64,000 nucleotides of DNA, taken from Norana najaformis. Lineage: Eukaryota; Annelida; Clitellata; Crassiclitellata; Hormogastridae. The stretch covers positions 496,001 to 560,000 of the forward strand of contig OZ029928.1 of assembly GCA_964023275.1 (NCBI GenBank). Direction: 5' to 3'. Made by a program: the position numbers and the translations under genes. Below, piece by piece: positions 13,101 through 28,100 of this stretch (position 1 is its first letter; each line of letters opens with the position of its first letter). The notes beneath the pieces were generated by a model. It ran no database searches, was not told where the DNA came from, and was given only the letters and a program-made list of their open reading frames with translations.

Positions 13101-16100
13101 ATGTGATAGGTGCAAATGGAGTAGAACCGGATATGGAGAGAGCACAGGCCATTCGGAATATGAAGATACCAGCTAACATATCAGAGCTTCGAAGAATGCT
13201 GGGCATGGTGCAGTACCTGGGACGTTTCTTACCCAATCTAACGAGTATAATCTTTCCACTGACGAAACTCTTGAGTCGCGACGCGTCATGGATCTGGCAT
13301 GAGCCACAACAGGAGGCTTATGATGACGTCATGAGGATGCTTACCGAGGCGCCAATTCTAGCCTTTCACTAACGTCGCAGACCTACCGTTGTCATGGCGG
13401 ATGCATCTTCATGCGGGCTGGGAGGAGCCTTGTGTCAGCTAGACGGTTCCAACCTCAAAGTCATCGCTTATTGCTCCCAGAGTTTGACTTCGGCAGAGCG
13501 AAATTACGCTCAGATTGAGAAGGAACTCTTCGCGGCGGTACGGGCGTGCGAGTAGTTCGCACGATACCTAATTGGGCTCGAGAAATTCGAGCTACAGACT
13601 GACCATCGACCACTGGTGCCATTAATCAATAAGATTGACATTGACAGAGCTCCATTACGTTGTCAACGTCTTCTGATGAGAATGATGCGGTTTTCACGCC
13701 AGGGGTCAGATATGTTCCTGGGAAGGAGATGGTTATTGCTGATGGGCTGTCGCGCAGTCCTGGTCCGGAGGCAATGGAGATCGCTGACGTGGAATCGCTG
13801 GAGGACATCGACGCTTTGGCTGAGTTTGTGGAGATTGGAGCTGCATTGTGGGTGGGGGACAGTGTGGGCCGAATACGGGCAGAATCGCTTAACATCCCGG
13901 AGCTCACTGCGGTCATTAAATGCACGAGCGATGGGTGACCTAGATATTTGCAACATATTCCAGTACAATTACAAGAGTACTTCAAAGAAAGACAAATTTT
14001 TGGTATCAAATGGACTATTATTGCATGCACAGCGTATTGTAGTGCCGTCATCGAGGAGGAGAGACGTTCTGAATCTACTGCATGAGGGTCATAAGGGAAT
14101 CGATCGTTGCATGGAGCGTGCAAAGATGAGCGTCTAGCGGCCGACGATACATTCGGATCTGCGGCGCGAGATTGAGCGCTGCCAGTTTTGTGAACAAAAC
14201 GGCCCTAATCAGCGAAGAGAACCGCTTATTCCTAGTGTTATGCCGGACAGGCCCTGGCAGAGGCTGTCTGCGGACTTTGGTGAGGTTGAAGGAAAACATT
14301 ATTTGGTTGTATACGATGTTTTCACGACGGCTGGAAATTATCCCGGTTAGCAGAATCGATAGTGCCACGACAACAGAGAAATTTAAGGGTTTGGGTGCAC
14401 AGTTTGGAATCCCGGAGTCGATTTGTACTGACAATGGACCAGCGTTCGCTTCATATACATTTAAGGAATTCGCCAGCTGTTTTGGGTTCCAACATGTGAC
14501 GTCGAGCCCATATTCTGCTCAGTCGAATGGGTTTGCAGAAAGAGCGGTGGCCACAGCAAAGAGAATCCTACAGCAGGAAGATATGTATTCGGCTCTGTTT
14601 GAATATAGAACCACTCCCCACGTCGCGACAGGAGAAACTCCTGCGAGACTGCTGATGGGTTGGGAACTGAGAATGCGGTTGCCGATTGTACCGGCAACGC
14701 TTGGGCCCGAATGACCAGATTTCGTTCCGGTGCACAGGAAAGATAACGCTACAAGCGTCGAGCAAAGTTCTTTTACGATCGTCGCCATGGAGTCCGTACC
14801 CTTTCGCCGCTCAAGAAGAATGAGGATGTGCAAGTCAAAGTTACGAATATGAGTGGATGGCGTCAACCCGCTCGAGTCCTGGGACCATCTATACACCCAA
14901 GATCGTATTGGATCGAGACGGGTTGAGGGAGGGTAAGGAGAAATCGCTTTCGTCTTCGCCGCTATTCCACGGGAGTCCCAGAGAAACGCGCCGAGCATTC
15001 GGCTTCGCCGGAGTCTTCATCGCAGCCAATGGAAGAGCTTGAACCGGGCCATCAACCGGGGACTGCCCAGGGGTTATGGCGGAGTGTCAGACCGTCCAAA
15101 CCAGTAGAACGATACCAGGCCGGATTCCTGTGATTTTCATTATATTTTCTAGTTGGGGTTTTAGTTGAAGTTTGAGTTATTTGTGGGTTTTGATCGTTAA
15201 CATTGAACGGTTGCTGCACTAGTCAGTTGCTTATAAAAGGGGGAAGATGTTATATATATATATATATTGTTAGAGTCGGCCCATGTGAAAGACCCGGATA
15301 TAAGGAGTGGTTGAAGAATGAGCCTTCTCTTTAGGGGGCGTAACCCCAGACTCTAGCAATATATATTTATATTGTTACGTGCTATTCAAAGTATATAACT
15401 CGCTTGGGTTGTGATAAATGTATATTTACACTTGCAAGAGGTTATAACACGTAGAACAGAATACCTGACATCAGCCAAAACGACGACGACTGTTTTGAAA
15501 CCAAAAGTCGAAGTCTTTTCATCAGAGAACAACTAGAACACAAAAACCCCAGGTTCCTCCAACAGACGGAGGACCTTTACATAAACTCGATAAACGGAGT
15601 CTTGGCAACTAACAGAAAACAGAGCCTGGTAGGACTCGGCCTATCTTAACTAGCCAAACTCGGCAATCTGAAGGAAACTTTTCCTTTTATAGGGTTTCTG
15701 GGGTTACGCCCCCCAAAGAGACGGCTCATCCTTCAACCACTCCTTACATCCGGGACTTCCACATGGGCCGACTCTAACATACCTCCACACCACGAAGAGA
15801 GGAAATCCGTGGATTTCCGACCAAAGAAAATGCAACGGTAAAAACATGAACTACAACTACAGAAATGTAAGAGAAAACTCTAATACAAAAACAATAACTT
15901 AACTACACACAATGTATACTCCATTGCAAACAGAAGCAAAACATCAGAACAATAAAACGTCATTATACAATAGTTCATTGCCCAGTCAATTCACAGAAGG
16001 CCGACTCAAAAGATCGGGCAACAGGTTAAAACGTCCTGGTCGATGGACAATGTTCAGGGAGTATTGTTGCAACTCAAAACTCCAGCGAAGCAACTTTTGA

Positions 16101-19100
16101 TTGGAATTGGCCAAAGTATTGATGAACTGTAAGGGACTATGGTCCGTGGAAACAGTGACATGCGCCGAACCGAAGTAAATGCTGAACGCTCTGACGATCA
16201 CCACCAAAGCGAGAGCCTCTTTCTCCACCGTCGAGTAGTTGATGTCGTGAACTTTTAGTTTCCTGCTGAGGTAACACACCGGATGTTCCATCTCATCAGT
16301 AATCTGAAACAGACAGGCTCCCACACGAAAATGAGAAGCGTCAACGGCCATCAAAAACGGTTTACTGAAATCCGGTGGCTTTAAAATTGGACTGGACACC
16401 AATCTAGACTTCAGTTCCACAAAAGCTCTTTCCGCATCCTGCGACCACTCAAAAATCCTGTTCTTTTTTAATAAAGCAGTCAGTGGTTAAGTGATTTCCG
16501 AAAAATGTGGTAAATATCGACGATAATACCCAGCAAGACCTAATAAAGATTGTACTTGTTTTTTTAATTTCTGGGCCTGGGAAAGTTCAGCAACACCTCC
16601 ACCTTCTGCGTTCTTGGCCGAATCCCATTTAACCCTATGTGATGACCCAGAAAGTTGATTTCAGCATTAGCAAAGACATGCTTCTTTAAAATTAAAGTCA
16701 AACCAGAGTTCTTAACCACATATAACACCTTTCGCACATGCAGTAAATGATCACGCCATGATTTACTAAAAATGATCGTATCATCCAAATAAGCAGCACA
16801 AAAAACTTTCCAAATCAGACTGGGTATTATCGTCGATATTTACCACATTATTCGGAAATTACTTTGCCAGTAACCCTGGCCCAAAGTAGTAATACCTAGA
16901 AAAAAGAACTGCAGATCTGTAGGCCTTAATTTGCTATGTCGGTACATTTGCGCCATAAGCGAACTCAAAATATGCGTTGTTATTACAAAATAAGTATTTT
17001 GGATTTATCAAGGATATCTAGGCTTGCCTACATATAGGTGGGCATTTTTAGCTGGGCCCATTCTTCAATATGTCAATATTTAGCTCATGCCGTGAATGTC
17101 AGCAACACGGTTTTGAGGCGTGCTCATTGTTGGGGCACATTTGTTGATTCAACTGGTTCAACTGGTTTGGCTAGCTGACATGACATATGAGTTTTCTGTC
17201 TGTAAAAGGTCGATTTTTTATTGCTTGATGTTCGCTCAGCTTGATGTGCTGATCTGCTTGCAGTGAAGTAATTTTTAAAATCTTTTTATTGACAACAAAA
17301 CTGGAAAGTTCAAATGCAGAATAATGTGTCAAAAAGATTCGATAAAGTCCAACGTATCAGCTATTTGACCGCATGTGACAAGTATCTCGGATCAAAACAA
17401 AACATCTTTTCGTGAGGCAGTTCGGCTGATTGTCCCTTTTAGTGCATTTCACAATAGGTTGTTTGCGTAGTTTATAATAAACTATGTAGAATGTAGATAT
17501 CCATTAATAAATTTGCCAGCATCTCTATATGCCAGCATCTTAGGGCCTACTGTAAAGTAACGAATATTAGGCTTTAGAAAACTTTCACTGTGCATCATAA
17601 AAACAGAGCTAAAGAAGTTTTAAATAACAGTCGACTTATGTTCGTCTGGTTTGAAATTGATGAACCTTGCAAAGCGCAGCTAGGAGCTAACACAGTCATT
17701 ACAGTTGAACAGGAAACTTCGGACTCGTTAGACATTGCGAGAGTTCGAGCCGTTCACTCCAGATGTGGCCGAGAAATGACTCCAAGGTCAATGATTCTAA
17801 TAAAGACATTCAGTCTGAAAAGATTGATCTATCACTTATGGTGCTTGGAACTGATAGTCGAACGATTACGAAGGTTTGCGACTTCGAGTGCGATCCATGC
17901 TTACGGATAGGAGGCAAATAAACTCTAAGGAGCTTATGTCGTAGGCTATTGGGCAACTTATTCGGAAAGGTGGATCAAACAAGCAAAGCTTATAAAATGC
18001 GCCGTGGAATTTTGAGCCAGCGGGAAAACCAGGTCACCTTTCGTGGCAAAACGAGGGAAACTGCAGCAAGAAATGGATGAGACTTAAATGCATTCCTCCT
18101 TGAGATAAGATGAAGCACAGTCTGCAAAACGACTACGTATTAGCTTTAAGATCATGAACTCAGCCTGTTTTCACATAGATAAACAGTCTAGTTCCTCCAA
18201 CATGAAACTCCATATATACCCAAATCTACAGTAGGTGTCGACGATCTTTCCGAGTTGACACTGATCAGGTTTCAAACCATCGACTCGCTCGCGTAGAATT
18301 GCTGTAGCTCGAATGCAGACACGGCACGGGTGTCGATTTGGGGACTGTTACCGAATGTCATCAAACTTTACCTGGTGATAGTTACGAACATAAGTAGTCG
18401 AAAGCGCCTGTTTTCGTCTTTCGAAAACAATACGATGTCGTTTGTGCTATGATTACTGCTGACATGAGTTCGCCTGCCTACAGAAAGTCACCAGCCAATC
18501 ACACCAACCCACCGCGTGTTCAACGCGTGCCAGCCAGCACGTGATCCGCACGTGCAAAAACAAATCAAATAACCCGATGATTCATAAAAATTCACTAAAC
18601 AAACGATGGCCCAAAATTTTGCTGACCGCAGCTTAATATTACGTTCACACTAGGTATGCCGCCATTTTGGCGTCTACATCATTCAATACATATTGCTATT
18701 GGTTGGTTGCGAGAAAGGTTTAGGCCTGATCTACTGAGCCGCAGCAGTTAAACAACGCATATTCTAACTGCTGACTGAAGAGACGTCCGACGCTACGTCA
18801 TCTACCAGCAGGAACTGCCAAACGGCAAGCCATCCTGCTGACGTTGCTCCTCATCGTCAATGTAATGCGTTCCAGGAACTCTCAACCTGGTCTTAACTTG
18901 ACTATCAACTGTGGATGAGATTGTATAAGTTTGGCCCTGCGTGTGCGCGGAAGCCAACAACCACTGGTGACTGTTTAATTTTTTTTATTTATCTGAACAT
19001 TGTTTACTCACTGATGAACTTTCTGTCCTAAATGACACTTAACATCGTTTGGCTAGAGCATGGGGCACCTTTGATTAGTTTCTCTGGAAGCGGCGTTGCA

Positions 19101-22100
19101 GTATATCAGTTTATCAGAAAAATTACAATAACAACCCCCACTTAGAATAAGGCAGCCTGATATCGGACTACCGCCATGCAATGTATACACCTTCTTTGGT
19201 TGTTTTGTACTTTCTTCTATAAACAACCTGCAGCTCACATACATGAGTAATTATACGCGTTGCGGCTCATTTGACTCCAACACCCAAGTAGCTGGATTAA
19301 AAGGGCACGCCATGAATCCCAGCGATCGTCTGTTCGCACTAAGCGTGGCATATAGGCAGTTTTGAGCTGAAGATTAATGTGTGCTAGAATAGATAATTTG
19401 AAAAGTATTGATGTCGTTGCCTAAGCCTGGGATTTGATTTCTTACATTTGATATTTCGATGGCATAGCTATTAGCACTTATTTTAAACTGAGAAGAATTT
19501 TCATTAGTTTTATGAACGAAGCTATGAATAGTTTTTTACAGATTCCTCTCCAGTTATTACATTCAACAGTACGACGCCAGCAGCGGAAAACGAGAGCGTA
19601 CAATTTGCATGCACTATGAAACATAATGGATCAGTTGAACCAGCTCCAACATTACGACCGTACTTCTATTGGACGGATTACAATGGACAAAATGTCTCAA
19701 GTTCATACGATTCGACGACAGAGAACACAACTGTTTCTCAGTTAACAGTCACAGCTGGTCGACAAGATATTCTGCCATATACATGTCATGTCTATTTACA
19801 ACTGATACCACCAACCAATCCAAGTTACGCTAATAATACTCCTATTATCAACAATGCGGCTAGTTCTCCGACTATTTCAGTGCACTGTAAGTATATATTT
19901 TACTGTTTTGTAAATAATGAGATACTGGCTTATAGATTTTTCCTTTGTTTGCTAGTGACGCACCTAGAAGTCTGAACTATACTCAGCATTGATAGATTTT
20001 TAGAATATCTTTGAGCTAAGCTTTGTATTAGCACTCATTTCTTATAGACCTCGTGATCTCTAAGACTAGGTCCGTCAATAATTCAATGTATATTTGCAAT
20101 AAAATGTAAAAAACAAGTTCAAAGTTTAAGAATAAGTATAAATTGCATTACAGTGAAAATTACACACGAAACAGATTATGTAAAGTGCAAATACTGTTTA
20201 AACTTTATTGTTGGTTATCTGGCTGAAATTACATTCAAAAATGAATAACCAACGCAACGCAACGCTTCCATGTCGCTTTAAGTGCTTTGCCATTGCGCAG
20301 GTTCATATATCCAATTAGCCATCATCGGTGGGCTAACTTTCTCGTTCTATGCATCCAGTTCAGCGTCATTATATTGGACCTCACTCTTGTTTTCTTTCTA
20401 TGGTTAAAGTCTATCTAATAATTTTTTGAGGATTGTAGCGATTCCCCTAATATTCGCATTGTATCTGTGTTAAACAGGCGACTAGAGTGTACGTAGTTAC
20501 ATTAAATATTTGTTCCAGCACATTAAGTATTAATAATTATTAGACTATGGGGAACGGCTGAACACTGTCCACTGGAGTAGACCAAAAACAGGGATCCAGC
20601 GACAAAATTTTAAACTCTACAGTTGAGCGGAAATCGTCTGGCGGAGCAGACGACTTTTGGCGCTTATGCGGCATAGCGCAACGCTCAGTCTTGAGTTGTG
20701 CAGAAATTGTCGTCATCGGTAGACGTATAAAGGGTGAACTCTGACAACTCCCAGTCGGTCGTAAACTGTCGTGCGATCGACGGCTGTCCGACTAATGAAA
20801 GATTCGAAGAGGAATTTATCGTACGAGTCATATATTAGTTCGTGCGAAATTCGTTTACGGATTGTGAAGATTCTTAACGAGGAGCTCGCTTCCATAGCCA
20901 TTAGTTGCTCTGAAGTGCGTTAGGTTTGGACGACGTATATACTCGAATCTACATCTACGGTCGACATCAAGTTCGACAATGCAAAGCTAGCCGAAGTGGA
21001 GCTAATCAGGAAGAGAGCGTTCTCGGTTTCGGTGAGACTAGACTGCAAGACGTATACCACGGCTCCGTGAAGGACATCTTTGCGAATAAGAGAAGTGACT
21101 ACACTGGCCAACACATAATTTGTTGCCTCAAATGTTAGAACTGTTTCTGGGTATATTTGACCTGCTGATTCCAGAAAAGGCACCAGTTTTCTCCCAGCAG
21201 GTCTAGTTTTCGAGATATAGAACATTATGCCATATACCAGTCCTTGCCTCTGCTCGCCCATAAGACATAAGGCTATAGCTATAATTATGTAGTGCTCAAT
21301 TTATTATGTGATACACTAAATAAACATAATAATACAAATACTTAAAAGAAAATGGTAGCACCTGAAACTGTACTTATATGATACCAAACAGAACAAGTTT
21401 GTTATAAAAATTTCAAGTCATTCGACACCGAAGAAGCTCCTTTTGTACGATTTCCGAGTGTGGCATCTGCCGGAACAATCGCGCATAATATTCCAGCAAT
21501 AGTCTGCCATCATGTGTGCATCCCATCTTCCGTGATATCGATTTTCCATTGTTTTGATGTCTTGGTGAAATCTTTCACCTTGCTCTTCGCTGAAGTCACC
21601 AAGATTCTCTGGAAAGCGATCTAAGTGACTGTGGAGATAATGGACTTTAATGCTCATGTTGCAGCCAAGCTTGTTGAAATGAAGAAGCATATCCTCTACT
21701 AGTTGTGCATAATTGTCTGCCTTCTTGTTGCCAAGAAAATTTTTAGTTACAAGAACAAAGGAAGACCAGGCACAAGATTCGATTTCATTCACTGATGGTA
21801 TGAAAAGTGGGTCATTCATAAGTTGCCTGATCTGTGGACCATCGAAGATTCCAGCCTTCAATTTTTCCATTGTAATTCCTGGTAACTTGTGTACTATGTA
21901 TTCGAAGCACGAACCTTCTTTATTCAAAGCCCTGACAAATTGTTTCATCAGGCCTAGCTTTATATGTAGTGGTGGCAGTATGATCCTATCTCGTGCCACC
22001 AAAGATTCCTTGATTACATTTTGAGCTCCAACCACCATGTCTTTCCTCGAAGGCCAATCTTTTCTAGTCCAATGTTCATGCTTGGCTCTACTGTCCCAAA

Positions 22101-25100
22101 GACACAAAAAGCAGGGATACTTTGTGTAGCCACTTTGTTGACCAAGGAGGAAATTTACCATCTTCAAGTCTACACAAATTACCCATTGATGTTCTTTGTA
22201 TTTGATCTTTTCCAGTACTAAAGAGATGGCATTGTACTCTTCTTTCATCCTGGTCGAGTGACCGATTGGAATAGAACCAAATTTGTTGCCGTTATTTAAA
22301 AGCACACATTTCAGACTACGTTTTGAACTGTCGATAAAACTCATCTGGGCTGTAATCCGACAGACCAATTTTCTTCAATAAGTTGCTGATGTCATTACAG
22401 AATACTAGGTTGTTGTCTTCGGTAAAGAATGGCAGCAAATCCTTTTCTCTGTTTCTATAAATTGTAATTTTCGTTCCAGGCTGAAGTGCATTCTTTTCCT
22501 TTAGTCTGGACGCAAGCAATTCAGAGGACTCTTTGGAAAGATTTAAGTCCCTGATCAGATCACTCAACTCTTTTTGGTCAAAACGTTCACTGTGTGAAGT
22601 TGATTGGAAATCACTGTCACTGCCCCCACTTTCTTCACTTTCGTCATCTTGTCCGATATTGGACATGCAAGTGTCATCGTCTGAGAGCTGAGGTAGTTCG
22701 CGAAAAGGTGGAACTGGTACAATATCCGAATGCGGAACAGGTCTCCTGGCTGAAGGTATATCAGGGTAAGACAACTTGTGACGATTATTTCGATTGATGC
22801 CTATGATATTAACCATACAAAAGTAACAGTCGTCGAAGTGGTTTATCTGTTCCCTCCAAACCATCGGTACACCAAATTTCAGGCAGCTTCTCTTTCCAAT
22901 TGTCCAGTGGCGCAATTGTTCAATACAAGTTTTGCATACTGTATGAGGAGCCCATTGCTTATCTTGATCTCCAAGTTTGACACCAAAATAACCTACATAT
23001 GCTCTTTTTACAAACTCAGAAATCGGTTTCCTGTTTGCTTTTAGTGTGTATTCCCCACAAATGTAGCAGAATATGTCTGGATGGTTAATGCAGCTCCGTC
23101 TGGAAGTAGCCATAACCTTAAGGATGTTCGCATCTGAGGAATTAAATGACTAACCTAAAAAATAGTAAGAACATGTAGTTATTTAATGCTCACATTCACA
23201 GATTGTTCTTGCGACCAACTCTTAATATGCCCTAAGACGACTGCGGCTGCTCTAGCTTTCAGGAGGCGGTTTATATAGGCTATAAATGCTGACTTCAGCA
23301 TAATCTATTTACATAGTTCGAAACCATGAAACGCTGTATAAGCACAAATAAATTCTAAATGAGGCCATGAATTTAGTGCTGAGTAAGCTGTAGGCTACGG
23401 AATAGTTATTTCGTTGAATCAGCAATATCTCAGCACGCGGCAAGATATGCTGATTTTACATTATAAGGATGTAGGCATTATATGAATCAGCAAGAATTAT
23501 AATTAGCCATAAATAAAGCTTATTATGACATTTTAGTTTTGTCAAAGACATCGTTTAAAGAGTGGACTGGGTTTTCTTTACAAAATCGACGATATCTCAG
23601 AAACTAGACCTGATGCACTCAATCCAATGACATTTTCTGAATCAGCGCCCAAAATTACTCCAAGAACAGGTCTAAAACCGAAGGCAACAAGAAAAAAATT
23701 TTTTTCTGTTGGCCAGTGCTATCAATCGACGAGAAGATTTATCATCCAAACATCTACCAAGTCAGAAAGAAGTGAGGTAAAGCGAGCATGCCAACGAGGG
23801 AGGTTCCTAACTAAGTAATATAAAGTTAACTTAGTAAATAAGCTGGTCCACGTAATTAGGTAGGAATCTGTGATAGATTAGAAAAGTAAAGGTTAATTGA
23901 TCTTACTGACTGCATGAACTGTGGTTTAACTATTATTAAATCTTCATATACTTAAAACTGAAAGAGGTAGCCTTGTGCGTTACCCATTTATTATTAGACA
24001 CTATGCTCTACGCTGATCATCTTCTGTGCATTTAAAAATTGACGTACAGAGGATCCACTGGTAGTCTGTCAAGGATTTCCATCTCAGTATAACATTACAT
24101 ATATATACATATACATGTGTGCATCAAGACACTTAATATCCCGCCATTTAGTACTTCACAAAAACGCTGCACACATGGGTATCTAAACGACATATAGTGT
24201 TTTAGCACACAGTTTGCAAATGTTTGCTGCATCGAGTAAAATGCAACGTAACATAAATGTGATGGCGAACTGTTCCAGGAGGACGGTCCAATGTGTGAGA
24301 AGGCACGATGGGCTCGATTTGCATATCTTCACGAGTAGCAGAGGGCGACGATCGCCGGTGTCATGCGAAATTTCATCCGGCAACAAATTCCTTCCGGCCA
24401 CGCCCACTGCCGTTGCCAGGATGAAATTTTGCATTGCATACGTGCGAAATCTCTTCCGTTGACAAATACCTTCCGGATGGTTATAGGCGAATTTCTAAAT
24501 AATTGGTCTGTTGAGGAAGCAGATTACTCTCCATGCAAAGAAATATTGTAATTAGTGCGTGTAAGTGGGATACTGGCCTAATCACATTAGGATCATGCAA
24601 TTAAATTTAGGACAAAATGTGATTCTGACGGACGAAGCGGTGTTAAGTTGATCGTAGGAGCGTAGTTCTATTTTTGGAAAGAAATTTCCGCGACCGAAAA
24701 GTAAACCCTTATCGCACGAGGAGTCGATGCTAAAAGATTGTGCTGAGTTTGGTAAATTAGGTCGAAATGAGTGAAATCTTATATGAGTGCATCGATAGCA
24801 TATAATTACTGTATAGATAAACCATTTGAAAGTGCTAAATGATAAAGTCGTTCTGTTTTTAGAAACAATTTTCTGCGTCATCCAACAAGCATGTTACATG
24901 CAGTGATAGCCTATATCTCAGTGGTGGAATCGCAATCGTAATCTCGAGATTTCTACAGCGCCCAACGAAAGCCGCGCCGGGGGAACATCTTATTCAAAGG
25001 CGCTCAGTCAAAACATAATCGATAGGCAAAAGGGTTCGGTTCCAGGTCAAGATCCAAAAGTCAGACGGAGAGACAGCGTGGCAGCTAAGGGTGGTGGTGG

Positions 25101-28100
25101 TGTTTGGGGTTGGAGAGGAGAGAGATAACAGGAAGAAGGGGTGTCAGAGTACGATCTGTGAAAAATGAATGTTTTGAGTAAAACGCCGAAGCAGAAATTG
25201 CAAGCGGTGGAGCATCGATGAGTTGATATGATGGGTCAGAAAACTGTCGCAGTTCTGAGGGAGTTTATTACAGAGTGGTGGGGCAGCTTTGGCTATGGAG
25301 CGATTACCAAATTTTAAGGATGACGATTACCAAATTTTAAGGATGAGGTGACGGGAGGGCGGAGAAGTGTTAGGGCAGAAGAGGAGCTGGTTGAGCGACG
25401 GGGGGCGGTGTTTGGGATTGGAGATATATATCAATGGTGGAATGTGAGAAGTCCACCGAAACTTAATGACAGTTAATTCAACATAAAAATACTGTTGATG
25501 TAAAGGGTAGTCGACGAATTCTTCTGGACAGTTGTAGAATGTCTGAGCAAACTTGCTGAATTACTACTTGATGGCATTCTCAGGCTGAACCATGACAACA
25601 GCATGACTAGTCCACCACTGTGATTTGTTCATTTGTTGCTTTTCAGAGGATCCTAAGTAACAGACCTAAAATATTTTAACCTGTGTGTGCGTGTAGCTCC
25701 AGGCCATAGGCTGCAGGTATAGAAGTATAAAATCGACTTCATTATTTATGTCATAATGTCGCAATAGAAGTTGTTCCTATTTGCTTCTTCCTGTCGTCAG
25801 CATGCCAAGGTTTAAAGTTGTTCCTTTTAAAATTATTGGTTTTCCAGGGTTCCTGCAGCACAAATTTTGCATCTCGTGCATCACTCCCAATCACGTGTTG
25901 CAGTTTTCTTCATGTTGCCTTCCACCTGAGCCAAGCTAGTTCACCGGACTCAGGTCCATGATTTAAGTCAGTTTGTGGTTGTATAACGAGGAGTTAAGGT
26001 AAGTTTGTCACTTATTTGTAATGCCTCTGAAAAGGAGTCTTGTGAAGTCGAGTTTACGTGTAAACAACAACAGCAATCCAGCAGCTGAATGACCTTTCCC
26101 ACAGCTAGATTTGGGTAAAAAAAATGGCTTACAGTAAAACCAAAAACTATCAAGAACGGGTTCATTGTTTTTATGTTCCTTTTATTTACTGTTACCCTCA
26201 ACAAAGACTCAGTACAGTTGTAATTCAGTATGATAATTAAACTGCAAATGGAATGTTTGCAATCTGGCTTAGAAGCAACGAGAGGACAAGAACAAAACTG
26301 CAGGTAGCCTACGGTAATGCAGACCTATGCGACATCATTTCCTGAAATACACCACGATTCACTTTGTTCTGGGAGGTCATAACCATTTAGGTGACACAAG
26401 ATATGTATTATGTAGTACAGAACAGCAGAATCCGAATAAACATGTTTAATCCTCCGAGAGTGGAACATGATTTGTAAACAATTGTTCTGCTTCGTCACGT
26501 GTAACACCACCCGCTTGCTGAATGGCAAAGATGACTGCCTAAAAAGAAAGCACAATACAATTAACCTGTTCTGTGATACATGTATTTTCTGTAAAATTGA
26601 CGGAAATTGTGTGTTCATAACCTTTCTGGATGCTGTCACAAGGACACATTTCAGTGTCCTTTGTAAAACGCTCATGTCCAAGAAAATGGATACATATATA
26701 TCTGACAAATTGCATGCTGTCACAAGAGCTTCGTCAGCTAGTTGATACGTGGGGTGCTGAATACAGAACTCAAATATAGCTGGCTGCAAGTTGTCCATTG
26801 TGGTTGAACCGTTTCTGTTATTATTAGTGAATATCATAAGTGTTTCACCTTGTGATACTTACTTATACCACTAATATGCAACTACTTATGCAGAAGTAAA
26901 AGCACATACTTATTTACACGTCTCTATGTGAATACCTTAGAGGCATGGGCTTGGTGTTGAAAGATCACTCAGTGATCCAACTTGCTTTGGTAATTATTCA
27001 TAAACATAAATACAAAGATCACATACCTCAGGAAACCAGACATCAGTTATGTAGTAGATATCACTGTGTGCTTTTTGCGGTGCAGGGCTTCACACAGGTA
27101 CCCCTCGAGGATCCTGGTTATAGCGATAACCTGCAAAATACACCAGCAAAGTTACTAGCTGATTACCTTTCACTGCAACAGATGCTGCAGTTACAGGTAA
27201 TCTCATTGTAAATGTCATGTTACATTTATCTGGGTCTTCAGTGTTAGGAACCTTGGAACTGTGCTCTATGGTCCATGCTCAACCGTCATACCTACAAATA
27301 TTGCACTCGATCAATGGACGCTACAACTCTTGTTGTCCCTCTAGCAGGACAGCGTTGGGTTCCAGAGTGTTCAGGGTTGCTGGTCCACGTCCTGGCGTCT
27401 GCTTTCTGCGATCCATCGGAATTCGACCCAGCATCTGCAACGGTATATGATTTCTGACTGCATTTTGACTTGAAGCGATCATCGACTGATGCCTCAAGCA
27501 TTATGAGAACAGTGTTACAGAAGGTTAGATCAACGTTCCCACTCCTTTTCATTTAGTTTTTTATACATCACATAGCAAATTGCCGCAAAATGAGCAACTG
27601 TCACTAACATCAGCATCATTTTCAATGGGTCCAAACCCCTGTAGCATCAGGCACTTTGCTCTCTCCATGTCTTCTTTTTCTTCATGAGCAACATGTGGAT
27701 CGATGACTGTTTTCTTTCTAGTACCACTGCTACTAGATGTTCCTGAAACACAACAAGTTGCTTACAAATGAAATTTGCCAATACAATGGCACGAAAGAAC
27801 TGTTGCAGTTACTGTAGAGGGAAGCATATGTGATAGGCATCCAAAAACATGTGCTTTCTGACCTGTAATGTAATGTCATGTTACAAGAACTGTAATATGA
27901 ACTATGCCCCTGCAATATGTGACTGATAACACAAGCATTGCACTTTCGGGCAACAGATGCTAAATGAATATCTTCATACATGCATACAGTTGTGTATTCA
28001 ATTTCATGTCAGAAACACAGATTTAGGTTACACTCACTTTAACCTCAGTCGATGTAAGAATGAAATCCACCAGTTTTCTTTGATGCGTCATCTGCTGTTC

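Larger units (their letters stand above)
10305..15350 (+). mobile_element. Ty3/Gypsy retrotransposon, decayed, with nested LINE
   Basis: Gag, protease, reverse transcriptase, RNase H and integrase follow in the usual Gypsy order on the plus strand and are listed separately. Coding ends near 15132 with the common Gypsy C-terminus [14 protein letters not shown] purine tract (aaaagggggaaga, 15236-15248) leads into TGTTATATATATA, the likely start of the 3' LTR, which is cut short at about 15268. Stops and frameshifts occur in every gene. A minus-strand LINE splits the reverse transcriptase. No 5' LTR was found. Confidence 0.88.
21102..23718 (-). mobile_element. DNA transposon 1, CACTGG ends, CTA target duplication
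   Basis: Both ends carry the same perfect 12-bp terminal inverted repeat, CACTGGCCAACA (21102-21113 and, reversed, 23707-23718). The flanks are the trinucleotide CTA (21099-21101 and 23719-23721), a 3-bp target duplication. Beyond the perfect part, a further ~100 bp at each end align imperfectly as inverted repeats. Both arms contain versions of CTGATTC and of 'ggtctagttt.gagata'. The element encodes one minus-strand protein. The same protein, termini and duplication type recur at 52209-54622. CACT-type ends with a 3-bp duplication recall the CMC (CACTA/Mirage/Chapaev) group. Confidence 0.85.

Noticed and set aside
17590-17910. 106-residue plus-strand frame
   Set aside because: No motif, no splice sites of note, and no relative in the window.
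20713-21261. Two minus-strand frames before transposon 1
   Set aside because: No domain. The second overlaps the transposon's left inverted repeat, so it cannot be one gene.
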